Shown here piece after piece: positions 39,049-48,915 of a stretch of 64,000 bases of DNA. The notes below the pieces were generated by a model. It saw nothing but the letters and a program-made list of their open reading frames with translations. It ran no database searches and was not told the origin of the DNA. Location: positions 5,242,501 to 5,306,500 of the forward strand of contig NZ_AP017295.1 of the NCBI RefSeq assembly GCF_001548375.1, read 5' to 3'. The stretch comes from Nostoc sp. NIES-3756 (lineage in GTDB: Bacteria; Cyanobacteriota; Cyanobacteriia; Cyanobacteriales; Nostocaceae). The position numbers were made by a program, and so were the translations under genes. Within the stretch, counting starts at the first letter, position 1. Every line of letters starts with the position of its first letter.

Positions 39049-40050
39049 TTACACCCTCATTAATATTTTCTTGACATTTTCTTTGATTATCATTATTTTA
39101 TTCTTGTTTTCAGGTTCATACAATAAATAATTTTTAATTGATTTTGTTAGTTCTTTAGCATTTTGAGTTTGTAAATTTGCATAATCATTAATTTTCTTTT
39201 GAACTATTTTTTGGTTATTTAAAATAAAATCTATTTTTTCTAGCAATAATTCATATTCTGTAGTTTCTAGTCCACATTCTACAAGATCACTTTCTCTTAG
39301 TAATCTCTCTATTTTTTCATCATAATTTATAGCAATAAATGGTTTTCCAAGCTGCATAGCAAATACGATAGCATGATATCTACAAGCAACTATTATTTGG
39401 CTATCTTGTAATGGTTGCAAGGAAAACTCCTGTGTATTTATATTATTAAAATATAATTTAAGTAAATCTACATCTTTTTTAAGATTAAAGTTAAATGGAA
39501 AAGGAATTAGTTGAAAATCTGATAGTTTTTTTAGTTCTACAATCCACTTATCTGGCTCAAAATCTTTCCAGTGACATGGTACTAGGTTAACAGCAATTTT
39601 TTTACTTGCAATTGTAAGTTGATTATTTGATGGTAAAAATGGAAAACACCAAGTTAAATCAGGGTGTACTTGTATTTTAGGATGATTATTAAGTAATAAC
39701 TTACTCTTCTCATCTCTGACAAAGAAAAAGACAGAACGTTCAAGTAGATATGATAATTCTATAAGTAACTCGTCAGAAACTCGATTAACGCCTAATCCCA
39801 AAATACCTACTTTAGCTCTAGTTTTCCTGAGCCATTGTTTTGTGTTAACCCATATTCCTACTCTTTCAAAAACTAATCCACCTCCACCTATTAAAATCCA
39901 ATCAAAGTCCCGAAGATATTCTTGAGGTGCTGGTAAGTAATGAGGAAGGAAAACAACAGTATTGCCTTCACATAGTTTAGTAATACAATACTGAATTCTG
40001 TCATCTCCAGCATTGAGAGCGTTATAGTATCCAAAAACGGCAATTTTCAT
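39049..40050 (-). CDS. polysaccharide pyruvyl transferase family protein, second copy
   Basis: This is a 333-residue family member, shorter and divergent from the copy at 35707-37002. It shows KIAVFGYYNALNAGDDRI (residues 2-19), ILIGGGGLVFERVGIW near 52, VGILGLGVNRVSD near 80, and IIVACRYHAIVFAMQLGKPFIAI near 225, where R-x-H is the family signature. It may pyruvylate a different sugar, or be a non-pyruvylating relative. It lies 19 bp downstream of a GT2. Confidence 0.82.
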   Translation of the reverse strand: MKIAVFGYYNALNAGDDRIQYCITKLCEGNTVVFLPHYLPAPQEYLRDFDWILIGGGGLVFERVGIWVNTKQWLRKTRAKVGILGLGVNRVSDELLIELSYLLERSVFFFVRDEKSKLLLNNHPKIQVHPDLTWCFPFLPSNNQLTIASKKIAVNLVPCHWKDFEPDKWIVELKKLSDFQLIPFPFNFNLKKDVDLLKLYFNNINTQEFSLQPLQDSQIIVACRYHAIVFAMQLGKPFIAINYDEKIERLLRESDLVECGLETTEYELLLEKIDFILNNQKIVQKKINDYANLQTQNAKELTKSIKNYLLYEPENKNKIMIIKENVKKILMRV

Positions 40051-40069
40051 TCTAAACTCTGATGACTAT

Positions 40070-41047
40070 CTAAGATTTCACTAAAAAAATTTGTCTTATT
40101 CTTAAATAAAAAGTATGAGCAAAAAATAGTTGAGGATATTTAAGCATCACTTGAAATAACTTGAACCAGCGAATTGCTGTACAATGTTTTTGTATTACAG
40201 AGGATTCAACTTCTTTAAGAAAGATAGCTTGATATAACCAATTACCTTGCAGTAATAGACGTTTTATAAGTGAAATTTTTACGGAATTATCCCAAAGCAA
40301 TGGCTGCACAACATCGAGCAATTCTTCTGCTACTTGGATACTATAGTTAGATTTCTGAGTGGATGTAAATCTAAAGCAAGTCAGTTCAGCATCAATCTTA
40401 CCGACAATACCATTGGCTTGTATTATTCTGCACCAGTAGTCATAATCCATCACATAGTTTAGTTCTTCTTTAAAAAATCCTACCTTTTCTGTGATCTTTC
40501 GTGTCCAAAATACTTCAGGCTGAACAAACTGGCGTTTTCTCCACCATACTCCCCATAAATCTAAAATTTCTTCTAAAGTTTTTATATTTCCGAATTGTTC
40601 ACCTATTTTTTCACCTTCCTCATTTACATAACGACATCTTCCATGTAACAAGTCAGTATCAGGGAACTGGCGAAAATGTTCAGCAACCTTAAACAATGTG
40701 CCTGGTAAATAATAGTCATCACTGTTTAGATAAGCGATGATTTCTCCCGTTGCTTTTGCTAGACCTTTATTAATAGCATGAGTTTGACCATTATCAGGCT
40801 CACTTACCCAATAAGTAATCCATTGTTCGTATTGCTTGATAATTTCAACTGTATTGTCTGTGCTACCTCCATCGATAATGATGTATTCTAAGTTGGGATA
40901 TCCTTGTTGTATTACTGAGCGAATAGTTTCTTCAATAAAATTACCTTGGTTATAACTAGGGGTAATTATACTAATACGAGGATATTGATAAGCATCATTT
41001 ATATTTTCAGGCAAATGCTTATTGGTCTGAAAATCTACGAATAACAT
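40070..41047 (-). CDS. family 2 glycosyltransferase
   Basis: This is a 325-residue GT-A enzyme with ISIITPSYNQGNFIEETI near 25, IIIDGGSTDNTVEIIKQYE, and AYLNSDDYYLPGTL near 108 carrying the metal-binding acidic pair. YVMDYDYWCRIIQANG lies near 218. This WcaA-like type is common in capsule loci. It is 23 bp downstream of the second Wzt gene and so belongs with that ABC exporter. Confidence 0.9.
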   Translation of the reverse strand: MLFVDFQTNKHLPENINDAYQYPRISIITPSYNQGNFIEETIRSVIQQGYPNLEYIIIDGGSTDNTVEIIKQYEQWITYWVSEPDNGQTHAINKGLAKATGEIIAYLNSDDYYLPGTLFKVAEHFRQFPDTDLLHGRCRYVNEEGEKIGEQFGNIKTLEEILDLWGVWWRKRQFVQPEVFWTRKITEKVGFFKEELNYVMDYDYWCRIIQANGIVGKIDAELTCFRFTSTQKSNYSIQVAEELLDVVQPLLWDNSVKISLIKRLLLQGNWLYQAIFLKEVESSVIQKHCTAIRWFKLFQVMLKYPQLFFAHTFYLRIRQIFLVKS

Positions 41048-41070
41048 TTGTATGTAATATTAAGTATTAA

Positions 41071-42363
41071 TTAAAATTTGACTTTTTTAGTAACTTCCCA
41101 ATAGTGTTCTACAACTATGGGTGTTCTGTTTTGGGTAGGAGGTAAAAGTGATTGATATATATCTTTTTCTTTTACTTCTAGTGTTGCTATCCCTTCTTCC
41201 AAACATAGCCATTTCATCATTGGTATTGCCAAACCTACATTTATTCTATAATTGCCAGCAGCTAGTGGCAGACGGGGTATAATACAGTCAGTGTAAGCTT
41301 CGCCTTCCTCAAATGACATGTCTAAACCACTCAATGGTTGAGTTGAATACTGAATTAACTTACTTCCAGAAGAAGTAGAAATGCCTAACTCTACAGAGGC
41401 TTTAGGTACTTTTTGAGGAGAAAAGAAACGAATTCTTATCCTGACATAATCCCAAGTTTTCACAACTGATTTAATCCGTTGCTCTTCATCTAACAAAGTA
41501 ATTTCAAGTATACAAAAATCATTTAATATATCATTTCCATTAATCCGTTTAAAGAGGATACCAGGTTCATAATAATCACTATTTTGTAGATTCTTAAAAT
41601 AAGAATCTACACAGTCCTGTATAGAACCAATGCAGTTAATGTTGCCAGATTTTAAATAGATACCTTTGTTACACAACCTTTCAATAGTTCCCATATTATG
41701 GCTAACAAATAAGACGGTTCTTCCTTGCCTACCTACCTCTTCCATCTTTCCTAAACACTTTTGCTGAAAAGCGGCATCTCCTACTGCTAATACTTCGTCT
41801 ACAATTAAAATCTCAGGTTCCAAATGAGCAGCGACTGCAAAAGCTAGTCTGACATACATACCCGATGAATAACGCTTTACTGGGGTGTCTAAGAACTTTT
41901 CAACCTCTGCAAAAGCTACAATTTCATCAAATTTACTATGAATTTCCGCTTTGCTCATACCTAGAATTGCGCCATTGAGAAAGATATTCTCCCGTCCGCT
42001 CAACTCACCATGAAACCCTGTGCCTACTTCTAAAAGACTAGCAACACGCCCTTTAATTTTAAATTTACCTGTAGTTGGTTCAGTAATCCGACTGAGAATC
42101 TTCAATAATGTAGATTTTCCTGCGCCATTGCGCCCAATAATGCCAACTCTATCACCTTGGTTGATCTCAAAAGAAATGTCTTTTAATGCCCAAAATTCTT
42201 CTTGATAACTATGGACTTTTACTTGTTTATTTTGGAATGGTGTAATTAAACCCTTAGCGCGTTTGGCAATAACATCACGCAGTGTAATATAGCCTTTATC
42301 CTGCTGATGTCCAATAATATATTTTTTGCCCAGGCTATCAACCCCAATCACAATGTCAGACAT
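41071..42363 (-). CDS. polysaccharide exporter ATPase with C-terminal recognition domain (Wzt-like), copy 2
   Basis: This is a 430-residue ABC ATPase: Walker [10 protein letters not shown] near 77, signature [12 protein letters not shown] near 160, Walker [16 protein letters not shown] near 182, H-loop VSHNMGTIE. The region from about 265 to the end is beta-rich with [19 protein letters not shown], similar to Wzt C-terminal domains that bind the glycan. It pairs with the permease 58 bp upstream on the minus strand. The C-terminal sequence is not alike that of copy 1, so the two probably read different chain ends. Confidence 0.92.
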   Translation of the reverse strand: MSDIVIGVDSLGKKYIIGHQQDKGYITLRDVIAKRAKGLITPFQNKQVKVHSYQEEFWALKDISFEINQGDRVGIIGRNGAGKSTLLKILSRITEPTTGKFKIKGRVASLLEVGTGFHGELSGRENIFLNGAILGMSKAEIHSKFDEIVAFAEVEKFLDTPVKRYSSGMYVRLAFAVAAHLEPEILIVDEVLAVGDAAFQQKCLGKMEEVGRQGRTVLFVSHNMGTIERLCNKGIYLKSGNINCIGSIQDCVDSYFKNLQNSDYYEPGILFKRINGNDILNDFCILEITLLDEEQRIKSVVKTWDYVRIRIRFFSPQKVPKASVELGISTSSGSKLIQYSTQPLSGLDMSFEEGEAYTDCIIPRLPLAAGNYRINVGLAIPMMKWLCLEEGIATLEVKEKDIYQSLLPPTQNRTPIVVEHYWEVTKKVKF

Positions 42364-42421
42364 GAGCTATTTACTCTATCGAAAATAATGTTTTATCAAA
42401 TTAAATGCTGTAATATTTCGT

Positions 42422-43264
42422 CTAAATTACATCGGCGAAAGTCCGTTCTGTCTTGCGGAAATACCAAATACCAGTGACAAGTAGTAAAACTACCAGCACC
42501 AACGACAGAACAAACCCTGGTAAATATAGCTGTGATTCACCGCCGATAATTGCCCACCGGAAGCCATCAATTACCCCTACAATTGGGTTCAAAGAATATA
42601 GAAATCGCCACTTCTCTGGAACAATTGTACTACTAAATCCTACGGGTGAAATATATAAACCAAACTGCACAATAAACGGCACGATATAACGGAAGTCTCG
42701 ATACTTCACATTCAAAGAAGCGAACCATAAACCCGCACCCATCGAAGCGGCAAAGGCAACACTAACAAACAATGGCAATGTCAAAATTCGCCAACTGGGA
42801 ACAAAATTATACCAAGCCATAAGAGCTAGTAAAATTATGCCAGAAATCATAAAGTCTACAAAGCTTACGACTACTGCACTTGTGGGTACTACTAATCTAG
42901 GAAAATATACTTTTGAAATCAGGTTGGCATTACTGATTAAACTATTGCTGCACTCCGAAAGGGAATTGGCAAAAAATTGCCAGGGTAGCATGGCTGAAAA
43001 CACTAGAATTGGATAAGGCGCACCCTGAGAAGGTAATTTTGCTAATTGCCCAAACACGACTGTAAACACTATCATCGTGAGAAATGGGCGAATTAATGCC
43101 CAAGCAATACCAATTGCTGTTTGCTTATATCTAACTAAAATGTCACGCCAAGCCAGAAAATAAAATAATTCTCTATACCGCCATAAATCTTTCCAATACT
43201 GTTGCTCTGTTCGCCCTGCTTCAATCACTAACTCTTGCTTGGCAACACTGTTTTGACTATTCAT
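42422..43264 (-). CDS. ABC-2 type polysaccharide exporter permease (Wzm-like), copy 2
   Basis: This is a 280-residue inner-membrane protein with the opening LWRYRELFYFLAWRDILVRYKQTAIGIAWALIRPFL and about six spans. The C-terminal block YSLNPIVGVIDGFRWAI is diagnostic for the Wzm/TagG/RfbA family. It is the first gene of the long minus-strand block that begins here. The 117 bp upstream separate it from the small Cys/His protein gene. Confidence 0.93.
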   Translation of the reverse strand: MNSQNSVAKQELVIEAGRTEQQYWKDLWRYRELFYFLAWRDILVRYKQTAIGIAWALIRPFLTMIVFTVVFGQLAKLPSQGAPYPILVFSAMLPWQFFANSLSECSNSLISNANLISKVYFPRLVVPTSAVVVSFVDFMISGIILLALMAWYNFVPSWRILTLPLFVSVAFAASMGAGLWFASLNVKYRDFRYIVPFIVQFGLYISPVGFSSTIVPEKWRFLYSLNPIVGVIDGFRWAIIGGESQLYLPGFVLSLVLVVLLLVTGIWYFRKTERTFADVI

Positions 43265-43381
43265 CGTTATTGATTAAAGATTTATTTAACAATTTTTTAT
43301 TTACTCCCGCACAGACGCACAGGTACAGAGGAAGTGATTTATGTTTTGTACTGAAGATTTACTAACTTTTGATTTGAAATC

Positions 43382-43810
43382 TTAACCTACACAATAAAAA
43401 TCATTGAGGGTATGAAAGCTAACCTGTCTAGCATTCCTCCGCGTAAACTCACCCACAGAAGGATTACCATGAGGATCAATTACCCCTGTAACTTGCTGCC
43501 ATAGTTCCCTCGGTGCTAAGGAAATTTCGTAAGTGCGATCACTACACTGATGAACATGATACCAATTTGTTTGGTGACATTCTTGGCACCAAAAAGCTTC
43601 TAACCATTCTTCCTGTATAGGAACTACTGTTTGGTTCGCTATGAGTAGTGAGGCAGTCCGCCGACTCATGCCTTTTTGTTGTAATTGACTTGCTTGATCG
43701 GCAAAGATTCTATGTTTTTGACTTACACTATCAAGGTAACAACCATGTACTGAACAGTAAATAGCTCGTCGTTTTGAACGTTTCCGATTTCGCTCACACC
43801 TTCTCTGCAA
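43382..43810 (-). CDS. small Cys/His-rich protein, possibly zinc-binding
   Basis: I do not recognise a named family. The 142-residue protein starts at TTG 43810, fixed by the perfect ribosome site AGGAGGT seven bases upstream. It has a very basic N-terminus (residues 1-16, RRCERNRKRSKRR) and then Cys19, His22 and Cys24. A second cluster holds Cys75, Cys78, His79, His85, His87 and Cys89. The two groups could form a zinc ribbon. No membrane segment or signal peptide is seen. It lies between the ABC permease and a GT4 on the same strand, so a regulatory or scaffold role in glycan synthesis is possible but not shown. Confidence 0.75.
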   Translation of the reverse strand: MQRRCERNRKRSKRRAIYCSVHGCYLDSVSQKHRIFADQASQLQQKGMSRRTASLLIANQTVVPIQEEWLEAFWCQECHQTNWYHVHQCSDRTYEISLAPRELWQQVTGVIDPHGNPSVGEFTRRNARQVSFHTLNDFYCVG

Positions 43811-43815
43811 TTTAG

Positions 43816-43822
43816 ACCTCCT
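43816..43822 (-). promoter_or_regulatory. strong ribosome binding site (AGGAGGT)
   Basis: The reverse strand reads AGGAGGT, full complement to the 16S tail, followed 5 nt later by TTG 43810. It is one of the strongest ribosome sites in the window. It decides the start of the Cys/His-rich protein. Confidence 0.75.
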
Positions 43823-44144
43823 AATATAAATACAATACTTTAGCTAGGAAGGTATCTTTTGGAGGGACTGAGATCAACAAGACCATCGAAGCCCAACTCT
43901 TAATTTACTAGTAAATTATTCTATTTTACCTATTAATTAATAGGTTTTATCTACTATGAGATTTAGTGCAAATTTTATAAAATCAGTAATTAGTAACCTC
44001 CATTAGATAAAACTAAAAGTTTTATTTTGCAAACAGATTTTTTGTGTTTATTAACTAATTTTATACCACAAAATATAATAATTTTTATAAAATTTATTGA
44101 TACTTTTGCGGCAAATTCAGTGAATTTTCTAAAATCTATTTATT
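43823..44144. other. 322-bp AT-rich spacer
   Basis: No gene, repeat or clear hairpin is seen. It probably carries a promoter of the Cys/His-rich protein gene and the 3' end of the GT4 transcript. Confidence 0.5.
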
Positions 44145-45494
44145 TTACTTGATATGGCGTTGGGGTAAGTTTTCATGCTCATCGGCTAGAACCGCTTGGC
44201 GCAAGACTTCAAAGTATTGTTCAGAGATTACTTTAGGTGTGAAGTGTGTTCGCAAATATTGCCGACCAGATTGACCCATTCTTTGTGCTAATTGTTGATC
44301 CCGATTGAGTAGACGAATAAATTGAGCTAGTGCATGACTGTCTCCATTATCAATTGTACTGCCACAATTGGCCTCAGCAATTAATTGTCTTAGATACGAG
44401 TAAGGAGAGCAAATAACAGCGATCGGTCTGCCAGCAGCAAAGGCTGAATAAAGCTTACTGGGGACAACTAAACTTTCGGTAATTGCATCAACGCTCACTA
44501 GAGACAAGTCACAGGCTGTTAGTGAATATGGTAGAACCTGTTTGTCTTGATAAGGTAAAAATGTAAAATTATTTATACCTAATCGTTCTACTTCTGCAAT
44601 TAATTCATCACGTTTTGCACCTCCTCCAATACAGACAAATTGGATAGGTTCATTTTGTAGTTCTTTGGCAGCTTCTAAAATAGTATCTATATCGTGACAT
44701 CGTCCCATGTTGCCAGAATATAGGACTGTAAATTTGTTGACTAAATTGTGCTTCCAGGCAAACCAGTTATCTTGTTTGGCAATTGGGACAATTAAGTCAG
44801 GGTTAGCCCAACTGTGAATTACAGATATTTTGTGAGCAATTTGTGGGCATTGCTCTAGCACTTGCTGTTTCATTCCAGGGCTGAGGACTACAATACTTTT
44901 AGCATTGAGCCAAACTAGCCTATTAATCGCTTGCCACAATCGCGCCAGCCAGCTACGTTTTGAGACTACTCCTAGTGCGATCGCAATATCAGGGTAGAGG
45001 TCATAGAGTATACAGACATAGGGTAACTTGAATAAGAGGTTAGCGATATATCCTACAAGAGGTAAAAATGGGGGTGCTGTAGTTACTAACAGTATATTGT
45101 TGCGATGCCAAGCCCTCGATACATACAGAACAGCACGTAGGGTATATAGAACTCCATTAATGGCTTTGCCTCGAATCCTACCTGGCCAAAGTTGTGCAGT
45201 GCGCGATCTTTGAATTTTAATTTTCTCAACATATTCAACCGTTGGAGCATTGTTAGAGCGAAACGCATATCCAGGTTGACTTGTAAAAACTTCAATACTT
45301 GTCCCTTTTTGTACTAACTGCTTTACTAGTTCTTCAATTAACTGCCCTGTAGCAGCGTAATCAGGGGGAAAAAATTGTGTTAGCACAGATAACTTGATCG
45401 ATTGATGAGATTGTAGAGAATGCTTATTCTGCGCTTTTGAGGTAGTAGAAATAGCAGGTAATAACTTTTGATTAATCCATGTATTCAAATTCAT
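44145..45494 (-). CDS. family 4 glycosyltransferase, WbuB-like
   Basis: This is a 449-residue GT-B enzyme. After a 33-residue N-terminal extension the domain starts with LSVLTQFFPPDYAATGQLIEEL, the WbuB/L-fucosamine-transferase-like opening. The donor domain includes FTVLYSGNMGRCHDIDTIL near 250 and VVPSKLYSAFAAGRPIAVI near 348. Members of this type often transfer N-acetylated sugars. It has its own 5' region of over 1.2 kb. Confidence 0.88.
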   Translation of the reverse strand: MNLNTWINQKLLPAISTTSKAQNKHSLQSHQSIKLSVLTQFFPPDYAATGQLIEELVKQLVQKGTSIEVFTSQPGYAFRSNNAPTVEYVEKIKIQRSRTAQLWPGRIRGKAINGVLYTLRAVLYVSRAWHRNNILLVTTAPPFLPLVGYIANLLFKLPYVCILYDLYPDIAIALGVVSKRSWLARLWQAINRLVWLNAKSIVVLSPGMKQQVLEQCPQIAHKISVIHSWANPDLIVPIAKQDNWFAWKHNLVNKFTVLYSGNMGRCHDIDTILEAAKELQNEPIQFVCIGGGAKRDELIAEVERLGINNFTFLPYQDKQVLPYSLTACDLSLVSVDAITESLVVPSKLYSAFAAGRPIAVICSPYSYLRQLIAEANCGSTIDNGDSHALAQFIRLLNRDQQLAQRMGQSGRQYLRTHFTPKVISEQYFEVLRQAVLADEHENLPQRHIK

Positions 45495-46756
45495 TGACTA
45501 TATATCCTACGACTCATTAACCTAAATTGATACCTCCACTGAAGAACAGAAGTCATTAAGACACGTGATTTTACTTTTTTTAATTCGCAGTACACGAACT
45601 GCTACGTGTAATGTGATTACTCAAAAGTTTTAGCTAATTTAAGCCTGACACGTTTCTATACCTGGGAACATAAAATCATTTTTAATGACTGCTAATCATT
45701 CTTAAATGTATTCTTCAGCAACTATCAATGATAACTACGTGTATAGTATCCTTATTTATTTAGCTACTACTAATTTAGTTTTTACTCATGTTTATCATTG
45801 GCTTACAAGTTATCTTTCATGTATTCAATAAAGCTAAAGTAAGATTTTATACATCTACGTATTTTTGCTTAATTTGTTGTCAAACTAACAATACCATGTT
45901 TCAATCTTGGCTATCACTCTTTACCAAAAATTCACTTTTATCAAAGTATACTTAAAAAAATCTTTACACTAAAATTTTGTAAATTTCAAGTAAATTCAAA
46001 AAATGAAAATATGATAATGCTTCTAATATTGATACAAATAATATTAAGATTACTGATTTTTCGTGTTTGGTCTTTTCAGGCTTAAATTAGGCTGGAACAT
46101 AGATAAATCAAATACATTAGGCATCTTAATCCCACATTTCGTCAAATAGGACTAAGTGTAGTTTTTCTATGTTTCTCAACAGATAAGTAAGATATATAAG
46201 TATTTGATAGCTTGTTGCAAAATCTTTTGCCAAATTAATTAACACTAGGTTAGATAATGCTAGTGGTGAATGCTAGAATAGTTCCGATAGAGTATTTTAT
46301 ACCTTAATGTAAACTTATACCTTAAATGCCTGAGACTCAAGCTTCCACTGAATATTAACAGTCTTAAGGTCAAAGTAATGTTTTCATAGATATATTCATC
46401 CAATTTATTTAAGGAATGTTAAGATTAATAATTAATAAAAATCTTAATAAAAATTATTGCCATACTTTAAATAGCACTCCCTCCTAACGATAAACAGCAT
46501 TCATAATGTATAAAATATAACTGATTTTTGTTTATATTTATTATTGTAGTTTATCAATAAAAATCTGTTTTTTGTAAGTTAAAAATTCTTCAATGATAAT
46601 ATAAGTTTTAAACTGCACTATCGTATTCAATTTGTTTGTTATTGACTAACACCTATATTAATCGTTAATAAATACTGAGGTTTTGACATCGAAAAGGTAT
46701 CAAGTAGAAGATACCAAACTATTAACACAAATTAAATATCAGCTATCAAACAAAAT
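45495..46756. other. 1.26-kb non-coding region upstream of the BY-kinase gene
   Basis: This is very AT-rich sequence between divergent genes with no convincing open frame. Three palindromic motifs stand near the GT4 side: TACGTGTA at 45603-45610 and 45736-45743, and TACGTA at 45855-45860. A direct repeat of CTTATACCTTAA-type sequence lies near 46300-46325. A 6-bp inverted repeat GGTATC/GATACC (46696-46715) lies 41 bp before the BY-kinase start. It probably carries both promoters. Confidence 0.6.
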
Positions 46757-48910
46757 ATGGATAATCAACATTACAAAATCTCAAATGTAGAGCAAAATGG
46801 AAAACCTGCTACGCCTTTACCTTCCAAACAGCCTGATACTTGGAATGAAGAGTCAGATAAGAGTTGGAATTATCAGGATTTTTTAAGTCTATTACAGCGC
46901 CGAGTAGTTGTTATTTTAGGTGTGACTACTACTGTGATGATAGCTATGGTCACAAATGTGGTACTAAATCCAAAGCAACCAGAATATGAAAGCAAATTTC
47001 AGATGTTGGTCGAGCCTGTTAATGACAGCACAAAAATAGCTGACCTAACTAAAGAAGATAATAAAACTCAATCTACGTTAGATTATGATAGTCAAATTTT
47101 AGTCTTGAAAAGCCCTAAACTTCTCAATGCTAGTGTTAAAAAGTTACAGACTGCTTACCCATATTTTAATTATGGTTTTTTAATCAACTCACTAAAGATT
47201 AATCGTTTGGGTGAGACTAAAATTATAGAAGTTAGCTACCGTGGCACTAATCCTAACTTAACAAAAGCTGTATTAGATGAAATCGCTCAAATTTACTTAA
47301 ATTATAGCCAGGAAGCTCGGCAAGCTAAACTCAGCCAAGGAATTGCATTTATTAATCAACAATTACCATCTTTACAAAATAGAGTTAATCAAATTCAAAA
47401 AGAGTTGCAAGATTTTCGAGAAAAGTACAGTTTTAATGATCCCGATTCTGGTACTGCATTAATTGTTAATAAATCTACTGAGTTATATAACAAGCAGCAA
47501 GAAATAAATTTACAGATAAAACAACTTCAAGACTATCTATCTTTATTAAAAGACAAAAAATATCAAGATATAGTTCTCACTAACGCACCATTATATCAGC
47601 AGTTAATGGCGCAACTGCAACAACTAGATGTACAAATTGCTGCATCATCGACTGTTCTACAGGATACTAATCCCCGAATCCAGACATTAAAAGAACAAAG
47701 AGAAAGCCTGTTACCATTATTACGCCAAGAGGCTGATAACTTTATTAAATCAAGAACTGAAGAAACCTTTAGGCAAATCAACAATTTATCAGCGCAAAAA
47801 CAAGAACTAGCAAAGCGTCAAGTATCTCTTGAGCAAGAGCGTAAAAACCTACCTAACTTAGCACAAAGGTATATTGTAATACAGAACCAGTTGCAATTAG
47901 CAACTGAGAGTTTAAACCGATTTTTATCTACTAGAGAAGTTTTACAAATTCAAATATCTCAAACAGAACAAAGCTGGCAATTAATTCAAGCCCCATATAC
48001 GCCAGAATACCCTATTGTTACTGCAGACCTCAAGGGCAACATTATTCAGATTTTGGGAATTAGTATAGTATTAGGGCTTGGTGCAGCTTTTCTTTTAGAA
48101 AAACTTGATAATACTTATCATAACGCCCGTAGTTTAAAAGAAAAAATAAAATTACCCCTATTAGGAGTTATTCCCTTTCAAAAAGAATTTCAAAACGTGC
48201 AAGCTCATGCTTCTATATTAGATGCCCATGATGTAGCTCAATTGAATACCTTGACAGACCTGAAATATAGTAAGGACTCTCAAGAATTTTTAGAAGCTTT
48301 ACGTGTGCTTTACACAAATATTCAGCTTCTTAATTCAGAGCGTCAGATTAACTCTATTACAATCACTTCAGCTATGTCAAATGATGGAAAGTCCACTATT
48401 GCTTTCCACTTAGCTTTAATAGCTGCAACTATGGGTCAAAAAGTACTACTTGTAGATGCTGATCTCCGTAAACCCAAGATCCACACTTTAGCCAATCTCC
48501 AAAATAAATGGGGCTTAAGCAATTTAGTTGTTACAAACTTACGAAATACAGAGGTGATTCAACAGTTACCTTCTATGAGTAAACTATCGGTAATTACTGC
48601 TGGGTATATACCTCCTGATCCTACAAAAGTGCTTTCATCAGAAAAAATGAAGCAGTTGATGATAGAATTGCATAATAACTTTGATTTAGTTATTTATGAT
48701 ACACCTCCTTTAGTAGGATTAGCTGATACCAGCCTGATAGCACCCTATACAGAAGGCATTTTAATGGTAGTCAAAATTGATCAGACACAAAGTTCTATGC
48801 TTGAGAAGGCCTTAGATGATGTCAAGATTTCTTCAATAAATGTTTTGGGTTTAGTTGCTAATGGAGAGAAAAACTATTTAGGTACTTATTATAAAAATAG
48901 CAACTACTAA
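46757..48910 (+). CDS. polysaccharide co-polymerase with BY-kinase domain (Wzc-like)
   Basis: This 717-residue inner-membrane protein controls chain length and export of Wzx/Wzy-type polysaccharides through tyrosine autophosphorylation. It has an N-terminal Wzz-like domain with TM1 near 50-72, a long periplasmic coiled-coil region (about 200-400), and TM2 near 428-447 followed by EKLDNTYHN. The cytosolic kinase has Walker A SAMSNDGKST near 540, Walker A' VLLVDADLRKPK near 562 and Walker B LVIYDTPP near 643. The C-terminal tyrosine cluster consists of Tyr707, 711, 712 and 717. It is the only Wzy-pathway regulator in the window. The next gene is convergent after only 5 bp. Confidence 0.95.
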   Translation: MDNQHYKISNVEQNGKPATPLPSKQPDTWNEESDKSWNYQDFLSLLQRRVVVILGVTTTVMIAMVTNVVLNPKQPEYESKFQMLVEPVNDSTKIADLTKEDNKTQSTLDYDSQILVLKSPKLLNASVKKLQTAYPYFNYGFLINSLKINRLGETKIIEVSYRGTNPNLTKAVLDEIAQIYLNYSQEARQAKLSQGIAFINQQLPSLQNRVNQIQKELQDFREKYSFNDPDSGTALIVNKSTELYNKQQEINLQIKQLQDYLSLLKDKKYQDIVLTNAPLYQQLMAQLQQLDVQIAASSTVLQDTNPRIQTLKEQRESLLPLLRQEADNFIKSRTEETFRQINNLSAQKQELAKRQVSLEQERKNLPNLAQRYIVIQNQLQLATESLNRFLSTREVLQIQISQTEQSWQLIQAPYTPEYPIVTADLKGNIIQILGISIVLGLGAAFLLEKLDNTYHNARSLKEKIKLPLLGVIPFQKEFQNVQAHASILDAHDVAQLNTLTDLKYSKDSQEFLEALRVLYTNIQLLNSERQINSITITSAMSNDGKSTIAFHLALIAATMGQKVLLVDADLRKPKIHTLANLQNKWGLSNLVVTNLRNTEVIQQLPSMSKLSVITAGYIPPDPTKVLSSEKMKQLMIELHNNFDLVIYDTPPLVGLADTSLIAPYTEGILMVVKIDQTQSSMLEKALDDVKISSINVLGLVANGEKNYLGTYYKNSNY

Positions 48911-48915
48911 GTAGG

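Noticed and set aside
46696..46715. NtcA binding site upstream of the BY-kinase gene
   Set aside because: GTA and TAC triplets are present but spaced by 12 bases rather than the eight of the NtcA consensus.
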